This document shows positions 23,282 through 29,935 of a DNA stretch of 64,000 nucleotides, in pieces. Source of the DNA: Phytohabitans maris. Lineage in GTDB: Bacteria > Actinomycetota > Actinomycetes > Mycobacteriales > Micromonosporaceae. Position numbers and translations under genes: made by a program. The DNA lies in contig NZ_JAVHUY010000004.1 in NCBI RefSeq assembly GCF_031085175.1, positions 1 through 64,000 on the forward strand, written 5' to 3'. The notes under the pieces are model-generated. The model was not told the DNA's origin. It worked only from the letters and a program-made list of their open reading frames with translations, and did not search any database. Every line of letters begins with the position of its first letter. Position 1 is the stretch's first letter.

Positions 23282-24773
23282 CCTCGTACTCGACGAGGCC
23301 CCGCCGGCTGCGGACGGCGCGCCGCCCCGGCGGTCCGAGCGGGCCGGTGCGATCGTCTACGGCGCGATCTGGGTCTCGACCCTCGTCGTGGCCGGCATCA
23401 TCCTCTGGGGCGACCTGGAACGGGCGACCGTCGGCGTCCTGGTGCTCGTGCTCATGCTGCAGCTGCTGGCGGTGAACGTACCCATCGGGCTGGCGATGGT
23501 CATGGCCTCGGTGGTCGGGTTCTACGCGCTGGGCGGCACCCGGGTCGTCGTCTCGTCGCTGACGTCGCAGCCGTTCGACGCGGTGGCGTCGTGGAGCCTC
23601 AGCGTGGTCCCGCTGTTCATCTTCCTCGGCATGGTGATCTGGCGTGGCGGCCTCGCCGACTCGGCGTACGAGGCGACCCGGCAGTGGTTCGGGAAGGTGC
23701 CCGGCGGCCTCGCCGTCGCCTCCAACCTCGCCGGCGCGGGCCTGTCGGCGGGCACCGGCAGCACCATCGGCACCGCGTACGCCCTGGGCCGGATGGCGCT
23801 GCCGCAGATGTTCCGGGCCGGCTACGACGTCCGGCTGGCGACCGGCGTGATCGCCATGGCCGGCACGCTCGGGCAGATCATCCCGCCCAGCATCCTGCTC
23901 GTGGTCTACGCCGGGATCGCCGAGACGCCGGTGGGCCCGCAGCTGCTGGCCGGCATCGTCCCCGGCCTCCTGCTGGCTCTGGCCTACGCGCTGCTGGTCG
24001 TCGTACGGGCGACGCTGAAGCCCGGCCTCGCGCCCCGCCCCGACCTCTCGGACGTCACCTGGGGGAGCCGGCTGCGGTCGCTCGGGATGCTCGTGCCGCT
24101 CGGCGCGGTCGTCTTCGTCGTCATCGGCGGCATGTACTTCGGCTTCTTCACCGCCACCGAGTCCGCCGCCTTCGGCGTGGTGGCGGCGCTCGTGGTCAGC
24201 TGGAAGCCGTGGAGCCGGAAACGGCTCAAGCCGCGCGAGATGGGCGCGCTGGTGAAGACCGCGGCGACCGAGTCGAGCCTTTCGGTCGGCGGCATCGTGT
24301 TCATGATCATCGGCGCCGTCGCGCTCACCCGCGTGCTCGCCATGAGCGGAGTCACCCGGCAGCTGACCGATGTACTGATCGACCTCAACCTGAGCCGCGT
24401 CTGGTTTCTGATCCTGCTCATCGCGTTCTACATGCTGCTCGGCACGTTCATCGAGCCGCTGCCGATGATGCTGCTCACCGTCCCCATCCTGCACGCGCCG
24501 CTGGAATCCATGGGCGTCGACATGGTGTGGTTCGGCGTCTTCATCGTGATCCTGGCCGAGATGGGCATCGTCACCCCACCGGTCGGCATCCTGGCGAACG
24601 TCGTACACCGGATCGCCCAGCGCCCCGAGGTCAACCAGGGCCGCGAGGTGAAGGCGGCCGACGTCTTCAAGGGCGTGCTCCCGTTCCTCGTGGTCGTCTG
24701 CCTGGTCCTGGTCGCGCTCATCCTCGAGCCCGCCATCGTCACCTGGCTCCCCGGGAGCGCGTCAACCAGGTAA
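23256..24773 (+). CDS. dctM: TRAP transporter large permease (DctM family)
   Basis: A 505-residue polytopic permease with 12 or more hydrophobic segments. Features typical of DctM include LSVVPLFIFLGMVIWRGG, NLAGAGLSAGTGSTIGTAYALG and the re-entrant GQIIPPSILLVVYA. Near the C-terminus are FIEPLPMMLLTVPIL and GIVTPPVGI. It drives sodium-coupled (or proton-coupled) uptake of the substrate bound by DctP. Complete TRAP systems are less common in actinomycetes than ABC or MFS importers, which makes this placement notable. Confidence 0.93.
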   Translation: MTSQTQAPDLVLDEAPPAADGAPPRRSERAGAIVYGAIWVSTLVVAGIILWGDLERATVGVLVLVLMLQLLAVNVPIGLAMVMASVVGFYALGGTRVVVSSLTSQPFDAVASWSLSVVPLFIFLGMVIWRGGLADSAYEATRQWFGKVPGGLAVASNLAGAGLSAGTGSTIGTAYALGRMALPQMFRAGYDVRLATGVIAMAGTLGQIIPPSILLVVYAGIAETPVGPQLLAGIVPGLLLALAYALLVVVRATLKPGLAPRPDLSDVTWGSRLRSLGMLVPLGAVVFVVIGGMYFGFFTATESAAFGVVAALVVSWKPWSRKRLKPREMGALVKTAATESSLSVGGIVFMIIGAVALTRVLAMSGVTRQLTDVLIDLNLSRVWFLILLIAFYMLLGTFIEPLPMMLLTVPILHAPLESMGVDMVWFGVFIVILAEMGIVTPPVGILANVVHRIAQRPEVNQGREVKAADVFKGVLPFLVVVCLVLVALILEPAIVTWLPGSASTR

Positions 24774-24788
24774 CCCCGGTCCCCGCGT

Positions 24789-24850
24789 GTTGATCAGGGA
24801 GTTCGTGGGCGGGTCGGCCGGCGCGCCACCGCACGAGGTCCCTGATCAAC
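24789..24850. terminator. Long hairpin between convergent dctM and amidohydrolase genes
   Basis: GTTGATCAGGGA (24789-24800) is the exact reverse complement of 24839-24850. A second 5-bp helix inside (TCGTG at 24803-24807 with CACGA at 24832-24836) extends the stem. The right arm overlaps the last codons of the amidohydrolase gene. It probably serves as a bidirectional terminator. Confidence 0.65.
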
Positions 24851-25934
24851 CGCGACGGGGGAGGCGGTACCAGTGGCGGGCGTTCTCGGACATGGTCTTG
24901 GCGCGCATGGTCTCCGGCATCGCCGCCAGCAGCCGGGTCAGGTCGTCGTCGTGGGCGTGGGGGTAGTCGGTCGCGAACATCAGCGCTTCTTCGGTGCGCA
25001 GCCAGCCGAGCGACCTTTCCAGCGTGCTCGCCGGCCCGGCCTCGGTCGGGGCGGTGGAGAAGCGGAAGTGGCGGCGCACGACGTCGAAGGGCGGCTCGTC
25101 GAGCCACGGCACCTCGCGGCGCAGCCCCTTCCAGTCCTTGTTCATGCGCCAGCCCCAGGCGGGCAGCCAGAGGAACCCGCCTTCGAGGACCGCGACCCGC
25201 AGGTCGGGTACGGCCTGGAAGAGCCCCTCGGCGACCATGCTGGTGATCTGGCTGCCGAACGCCTGCCACTCGGCGGCGTACTCCTCGATGAAGTACGACG
25301 GGTAGCCGGTGGTCGACGGTACGCCGTCGTTGGTGCCGCCGTAGTGCAGGCCGGCCACCAGGTCGTGTTCGGCCATGGCCGCGAAGACCGGGAAGAACAT
25401 GCGGCGGCCCCAGAGGGCGTCGGTCCGCACCGGGAGCAGGACCTGGACGAACCCGGGGTGGGAGCCGACGCGCCGGATCTCCTTGACCATCGACTCCGGG
25501 TCGCGGGCCGGCAGGACGAGCGACGCGCGGAGCCGGGAGTCCTTCTCCAGCCAGTGTTCGACGAGCCAGTCGTTGACCGCGCTGGCCATCGCGTTGTGCC
25601 AGTCGGGTTGCCGGATGCTGTCGACGCCGTAGTAGCAGTTGACGATCGCGTGGTCGACGCCCCAGGGGTCGAGGACGTGCGCCCGGAGCAGGTCCACATC
25701 GGACGACGGCACGCGGCCGTCGGCCGGGCGCCACTCGGGGCGGCAGGCGCGGGGCGAGTTCGGCGGGTAGTGGACGGTGGGCCCCTGGGGCGCCTTCCAG
25801 TTTCGCTCGGTGCACCAGTCGACCCACTGCCGGGCGAGGTAGGGGAAGAGCGCCTCGGCGGAGGGGACGTTGGCGTGCACGTCGACGTCGATGACGGGCC
25901 CGGTCCAGGCCGGTGCCGCGGTGGTGGTCGTCAT
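24846..25934 (-). CDS. Amidohydrolase family 2 protein
   Basis: A 362-residue metal-dependent TIM-barrel enzyme of the amidohydrolase 2/ACMSD group. The N-terminal motif is VIDVDVHANVP, with D-x-H in place of the classical H-x-H. Later ligand segments are LHYGG and FATDYPHAHDDD. ATG 25934 is preferred because upstream sequence belongs to the Rieske gene. Members hydrolyse C-C or C-N bonds or decarboxylate. The start overlaps the end of the Rieske gene by 4 bp, so the two are coupled. The substrate is unknown. Confidence 0.88.
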   Translation of the reverse strand: MTTTTAAPAWTGPVIDVDVHANVPSAEALFPYLARQWVDWCTERNWKAPQGPTVHYPPNSPRACRPEWRPADGRVPSSDVDLLRAHVLDPWGVDHAIVNCYYGVDSIRQPDWHNAMASAVNDWLVEHWLEKDSRLRASLVLPARDPESMVKEIRRVGSHPGFVQVLLPVRTDALWGRRMFFPVFAAMAEHDLVAGLHYGGTNDGVPSTTGYPSYFIEEYAAEWQAFGSQITSMVAEGLFQAVPDLRVAVLEGGFLWLPAWGWRMNKDWKGLRREVPWLDEPPFDVVRRHFRFSTAPTEAGPASTLERSLGWLRTEEALMFATDYPHAHDDDLTRLLAAMPETMRAKTMSENARHWYRLPRRG

Positions 25935-26491
25935 GCGGTGGGCTGCCTCTCGGTGCGGTCGGACCGGGGTGCCGGGCGGGGCGGCCGGAGGTCGACGACC
26001 AGGTAGTCGTCCTCCACGCAGACGGCAACGGTCTCGGCGGTGTACGGGCCGGGGACCCGCTCGCCGGCCCGGCCGGAAGCCGCGGTCGCCTGGGCGTACT
26101 GCGCGGGTGTCAGGTCCAGCGAGCCGCGGCGCAGTTCCTCGGCGACGAGCGCGCCGTTCTCCACCTCGACCGTGTACGGGCGGCCCCGGGTGCCCGCCGG
26201 GTCGAAGTACGACTGTCCGGTGGTGACGTCGAACTCCCAGCCGTGCCAGGGGCAGGCGAGCAGCGGGCGGCCGGTGTCGTACGTGTACTGGCCGGGCATC
26301 GTCGATGTCACGAGCGGCAGGAACCGGCCGCGGCACAGGTCGGCGCCGCGGTGCGGGCAGCTGTTGAGCAGCCCGTAGTAGCGACCGTCCACATTGAACA
26401 CCGCGATCGACCGCCCGTTGACCTCGACGGCCATCTTCTCTCCGGGGGCCAGGTCGGACGCCCGCCCCACGACGAACCTCCGACCGCTCAC
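25931..26491 (-). CDS. Stand-alone Rieske [2Fe-2S] protein
   Basis: A 186-residue protein with a Rieske domain in the first 110 residues. The cluster ligands are Cys45-x-His47 (CPHRG) and Cys80-x2-His83 (CPWHGW). A C-terminal extension of about 60 residues ends AVCVEDDYLVVDLRPPRP. It lacks the catalytic domain of a Rieske oxygenase, so it is a ferredoxin-like carrier or a regulatory subunit. GTG 26491 overlaps the upstream TGA (GTGA), and its own stop overlaps the next ATG, locking it between two amidohydrolases. Whether it serves them or an oxygenase elsewhere is unclear. Confidence 0.88.
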   Translation of the reverse strand: MSGRRFVVGRASDLAPGEKMAVEVNGRSIAVFNVDGRYYGLLNSCPHRGADLCRGRFLPLVTSTMPGQYTYDTGRPLLACPWHGWEFDVTTGQSYFDPAGTRGRPYTVEVENGALVAEELRRGSLDLTPAQYAQATAASGRAGERVPGPYTAETVAVCVEDDYLVVDLRPPRPAPRSDRTERQPTA

Positions 26492-27672
26492 AGCGGGTAG
26501 CCCTGGCCGGGCAGGAGCGGGATGCCGTACAGCTCGCTGGCGACGCCGCCGAGCACCGCGGCGCGCCGCCGCGGGGAGAGGTTTCTCGGCAGGGCGGCCG
26601 GCTCGTCGAAGTCCCAATGTGGATAGTCGGAGGAGTACATCAGCTTCTCGCCCATGCCGGACTCGTAGAAGGCCTCGAAGACCTCGTCGAGGTGCCGGTT
26701 CTCCTCCGGCTCCTCCATCGGCTGGGTGGTGAAGTAGAAGTTGTCCCGCAGGTACTGCGACGGGCGCTTGCGCAGGTCCGGTACCTCGGCGCCGAGCACC
26801 CGCTGGGCCGCGTCGAGGCGCCAGGCCAGCGGCAGCGCCCAGGACCAGCCCAGCTCGACCAGGACGATCTTCAAGCTGGGGAACCGGTCGAGCGTCCCCT
26901 CGAAGACGTAGCTCGCCACGAGCGGGAAGTTGAACGCCGCGTAGTCCGTGTGCTCTTCGAAGTAGTAGTTGGGGCCGCCGGACGGGGTGACCCGGTTGGC
27001 CGTCATCACGTGGAAGGTGACCGGGATGTCGTAGTGCTCGCAGGCCTCGTAGATCGGCCAGTAGCTGGGGTGGCCCGGCGGGCGCAGGTTGTCGGGGGCC
27101 AGCATGATCTGTTTGAAGCGGCCGTTGTACTCGCCCATCTCCTCCATGCAGAACTCGATCTCCCGCACCGCGAGCTCGGGCAGCTCGTACGGCAGGTTGA
27201 TCGAGGCGTACCAGCGCGGGTCCTGGGCCAGCCAGTTGTCGCGGCGGTGCTCGTTGAGGGCGCGGCAGTAGGCGGCCGCGAAACCGGCCGGCTGGCCCTT
27301 CATCCCCGCCGAGCTGAACGCGCCGAGGTCGTTGAGGAGCGCGCCGCTGATCTCGTACCGGTCCAGCAGCTGCTCCGCCGCGAAGGCCGGGTCGCTGCCG
27401 GGCGGGCCGCCGCTCGGCGTCTCGGTGTCCCAGCGCTGCCCGAACTCGCGCGGGCGCGGGCGGTCGCCGCCGGCGAAGCCGCCCCGGGCGACGCCCACCT
27501 CCAGCGCGTGGCGGCGCCACCTCTCGGGCAGGTACGACAGCACGCCGGCGCCCCGCTGGTGGTGCTCGCGCAGCTTCAGCGGGTGTACGTCGCAGTCGAT
27601 GATGCCGAGTTTCGCCGGCTCCCCGGCCTGGTCGTTCGGGCGCGCGTCGAGGTCTGGAAGTGTCGTGGTCAT
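26488..27672 (-). CDS. Amidohydrolase family 2 protein
   Basis: A 394-residue member of the same family as the 24846 product, with the N-terminal motif IIDCDVHPLK, again D-x-H. The middle segment is VTFHVMTANR, and the C-terminal ligand region is MYSSDYPHWDFDEP. It is the first gene of a three-gene operon (amidohydrolase, Rieske, amidohydrolase) with 4-bp overlaps. The two amidohydrolases are clearly diverged rather than recent duplicates. The upstream region (27673-27784) is shared with the SnoaL-like gene and contains a copy of the shared operator motif. Confidence 0.88.
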   Translation of the reverse strand: MTTTLPDLDARPNDQAGEPAKLGIIDCDVHPLKLREHHQRGAGVLSYLPERWRRHALEVGVARGGFAGGDRPRPREFGQRWDTETPSGGPPGSDPAFAAEQLLDRYEISGALLNDLGAFSSAGMKGQPAGFAAAYCRALNEHRRDNWLAQDPRWYASINLPYELPELAVREIEFCMEEMGEYNGRFKQIMLAPDNLRPPGHPSYWPIYEACEHYDIPVTFHVMTANRVTPSGGPNYYFEEHTDYAAFNFPLVASYVFEGTLDRFPSLKIVLVELGWSWALPLAWRLDAAQRVLGAEVPDLRKRPSQYLRDNFYFTTQPMEEPEENRHLDEVFEAFYESGMGEKLMYSSDYPHWDFDEPAALPRNLSPRRRAAVLGGVASELYGIPLLPGQGYPL

Positions 27673-27770
27673 CGGCCCGGGATCCCCTCGCCCTTTGTTG
27701 TCCTGTAATGATGACTGTAACGCTGGTCAGGTATCCTGGCCAGGCTCCTTCTGGGGACAGCATGCGTGTT

Positions 27771-27782
27771 GCTATCGTGTTG
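27771..27782 (-). promoter_or_regulatory. Candidate shared operator, copy 3 (core AACACGATAGC)
   Basis: The minus strand reads cAACACGATAGC, identical over 11 bases to the sites at 18851 and 18994. It ends 2 bp before the GTG start of the SnoaL-like gene. Read forward it gives TATCGT about 6 bp before the GTG, compatible with a -10 element and a leaderless mRNA. Confidence 0.5.
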
Positions 27783-27784
27783 AT

Positions 27785-28312
27785 GTGAGCACGGAGCAGG
27801 CACTCGAGGACGCCGTCGGCCGGATCGCCGCGCTGGAGAGCCGGCTGGCCGCGCTGGAGGACGACAAGGCGATCCGCGAGCTTCTGGCCCGGTACGGCCA
27901 CTACGCCGACGCCTGCCTGGACGACGACTACCTCGCCCTCTTCACCGCGGACTGCGTCATGGACGTCTCGTCCGGCGCCGAGCCGGAGCCGTACGAGGTG
28001 ATCCGCTGGGAGGGCATCGACACGATGCGGGAGTTCCTCGCCGTACGCACGGCCGCGCACGGGGACGGCTTCTACGGGCGCAGCATGCACGCGCAGGGAA
28101 ACAACCTCGCGATCCGGGTCGACGGTGCGACCGCCGTCGCGACCGGGTACTCGTTCATCCTCCACCAGGACGGTCCCCGGATCAGACTGGTGAGCGCGTC
28201 GATCAACGAGTGGCACGTCGTCAAGGTCGACGGCGCCTGGCGGATCAAGGAGCGCCGGCGCCGGATGCTGGGCGCGCCGGACACGGCCGCGATCGTCCGG
28301 GCGAGCGAGTGA
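27785..28312 (+). CDS. SnoaL-like / NTF2-fold protein
   Basis: A 175-residue protein. An N-terminal coiled helix (ALEDAVGRIAALESRLAALED) is followed by IRELLARYGHYADACLDDDYLALFTADCVMD, a standard SnoaL-4 opening. WRIKERRRRMLG lies near the end. GTG 27785 has no Shine-Dalgarno sequence and may be leaderless. It heads a unit with a crotonase and a VOC protein. It probably acts as an isomerase or dehydratase or binds an intermediate; nothing more specific can be read. Confidence 0.82.
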   Translation: MSTEQALEDAVGRIAALESRLAALEDDKAIRELLARYGHYADACLDDDYLALFTADCVMDVSSGAEPEPYEVIRWEGIDTMREFLAVRTAAHGDGFYGRSMHAQGNNLAIRVDGATAVATGYSFILHQDGPRIRLVSASINEWHVVKVDGAWRIKERRRRMLGAPDTAAIVRASE

Positions 28313-28366
28313 TCGTCGGGCGAGGCGAGCGAGCGATCGTCGGGCCAGCGGGCGAGGCGAGCGAGT
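28291..28366. repeat. Three imperfect repeats spanning the end of the SnoaL-like gene
   Basis: Units beginning GATCGTC and ending GCGAGCGAG lie at 28291-28310, 28311-28334 and 28335-28366. The first is the coding end of the SnoaL-like gene, including its stop. The other two lie in the spacer before the crotonase, suggesting local duplication of the gene end. Confidence 0.75.
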
Positions 28367-28379
28367 GAGAGGAACCCGA

Positions 28380-29237
28380 GTGGAGTTCGAGAACATCCTG
28401 TACGCGGTGGAGGAGCGGATCGCCACCATCACGCTCAACCGGCCGGAGAAGCGCAACGCGCTCAGCCCCGGCCTGCGCAACGACGTCGTGGCCGCCCTCA
28501 AGCGGGCCGAGGCCGACGACGACGTGACGGTCGTCCTCATCCAGGGGGCGGGCGAGGCGTTCTGCGCCGGGTACGACATGAACAGCTACGCCGGCGGGGA
28601 CGAGCACCCGGAGCGCCCGGCGGGGTGGAACCACTCGCCGCTGTTCGAGTCGTGGACCGGCCAGTTCCCGCGCAGCTGCCTGCGCGACTGGCTGACGATC
28701 TGGGACCTGCTCAAGCCGGTGGTGGCCAAGGTGCACGGCTACTGCCTCGCGGGCGGTTCCGAGCTGATGTCGATGTGCGACATCGTCTTCGCCGCCGAGG
28801 ACGCGATCATCGGGTACCCGCCCACCCGGGCCCAGGCCACCCCCGACATCGAGTACTTCCCGTGGAAGATGTCGATGGCCCAGGCCAAGTACCTGCAGCT
28901 GACCGGAAACTCGATCACCGGCGCGCGGGCCGAGCAGATCGGGTGGATCGCGAAGAGCTTTCCCGCCGGCGAACTGGACGAGCAGGTCATGCGCGAGCTG
29001 CGCCCGATGGCGAAGATCCACCCGGCGATGCTCGCGGCCAACAAGGCGACCCTGAACCAGTCGTACGAGGCGATGGGCTTCCGTGCCGCCCTGCAAGGCA
29101 GCGTGCCCTGGTACGTGCTGAGCCGCGGCTTCCGTCCGGGCGGCGGCGAGTTTCAGCGGATGGCCGCGGCCGAGGGTCTCAAGACCGCCCTGAACTGGCG
29201 GGACGGCGCGTTCAAGGCCGAGGGTTTTCCGCTCTGA
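28380..29237 (+). CDS. Enoyl-CoA hydratase family protein (crotonase)
   Basis: A 285-residue crotonase, longer than the usual 260. It starts ITLNRPEKRNALSPGL, with oxyanion-hole segments FCAGYDMNSY and GYCLAGGSELMSMCD. Around the catalytic region it reads YPPTRAQATPDIEYFPWKMS rather than the usual PEVxLGxxPGxGG, so the acid/base residues differ. It belongs to a divergent subfamily and may not be a simple hydratase. GTG 28380 has GAGAGGA 7 bp upstream. It lies between the SnoaL-like and VOC genes in one direction. Confidence 0.87.
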   Translation: MEFENILYAVEERIATITLNRPEKRNALSPGLRNDVVAALKRAEADDDVTVVLIQGAGEAFCAGYDMNSYAGGDEHPERPAGWNHSPLFESWTGQFPRSCLRDWLTIWDLLKPVVAKVHGYCLAGGSELMSMCDIVFAAEDAIIGYPPTRAQATPDIEYFPWKMSMAQAKYLQLTGNSITGARAEQIGWIAKSFPAGELDEQVMRELRPMAKIHPAMLAANKATLNQSYEAMGFRAALQGSVPWYVLSRGFRPGGGEFQRMAAAEGLKTALNWRDGAFKAEGFPL

Positions 29238-29280
29238 ACCGCTCTTGGCCGCTCTGCTTCGCGCGACGGCGGCCGCCGAC

Positions 29281-29376
29281 CAGCACAACGACGACGAGCA
29301 CAAACGACGACGAGCACAAACGACGACGAGCACAAACGACGACCAGCACAAACGACGACCAGCACAAACGACGACC
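29281..29376. repeat. 16-bp tandem repeat, about six copies
   Basis: The unit GAGCACAAACGACGAC (with a CAGCAC variant) begins at 29296, 29312, 29328, 29344 and 29360. A slightly shorter 15-bp first copy begins at 29281. It fills the spacer between the crotonase stop (29237) and the VOC start (29393). Because 16 is not a multiple of 3, a coding role is unlikely. Confidence 0.9.
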
Positions 29377-29392
29377 GGAACGGGAGACCCGA

Positions 29393-29935
29393 GTGAGTGA
29401 AGCAGCGGTCAAGGAGCTCAACCACGTCGCCATCGGGGTGCGCGACCTCGACGCGTCCCTCCGCTTCTACGTCGACGGGCTGGGGATGCGCAAGACGCTG
29501 GAAAAGCCGGTGAGCGACCTGACCTGGCGGCTGATGCGGCTGCCGGAGGGGACGACGGGGCTGTCGGTATTCGTCCAGGGACCGTCGCGCGTGGGGCAGA
29601 TCGAGCTGGTCAAGTGGGACCTGCCCGAGTCGGACGCGGGAAAGCCGAAGCGTCCCGGCGACATCGGTATCGGCGTGCTGTCGTTCCCGGTGGCCCCGGA
29701 GCACATCGGTGCGATCCACCGGCGGTTGGTCGACCTCGGCGCCGAGGTCTACTCCGAGCCGACGACGACCATCGTGAAGAACTACGGGCCGGTCACGCTC
29801 TTCCTCTGCGAGGATCCGGACGGCAACCAGGTCGAGCTCATCGCGCTGCCGACCGCCGACCAGGTCCGCGAGTTTCGGGCGTCGGTCGGAGCGGAGTCGA
29901 TCGGGGCGGAGTCGGTGGGGGCGGATCAGCGGTAG
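29393..29935 (+). CDS. VOC-superfamily (glyoxalase fold) protein
   Basis: A 180-residue protein beginning ELNHVAIGVRDLDASLRFYVDGLGM and ending CEDPDGNQVELIAL, the standard VOC opening and closing strands. His and Glu ligands are visible at these ends, but the second-module His is not obvious (GDIGIGVLSF). A low-complexity ESIGAESVGADQ tail follows. GTG 29393 is preceded by GGGAG. Its last 10 bp overlap the end of the convergent CoA-transferase gene. The family reaction is not predictable. Confidence 0.82.
   Translation: MSEAAVKELNHVAIGVRDLDASLRFYVDGLGMRKTLEKPVSDLTWRLMRLPEGTTGLSVFVQGPSRVGQIELVKWDLPESDAGKPKRPGDIGIGVLSFPVAPEHIGAIHRRLVDLGAEVYSEPTTTIVKNYGPVTLFLCEDPDGNQVELIALPTADQVREFRASVGAESIGAESVGADQR

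Noticed and set aside
29281-29376. Coding linker fusing the crotonase to the VOC protein
   Set aside because: One frame runs through, but the crotonase has its own stop at 29237 in another frame, the unit is 16 bp, and the VOC gene has its own GTG with a Shine-Dalgarno sequence.
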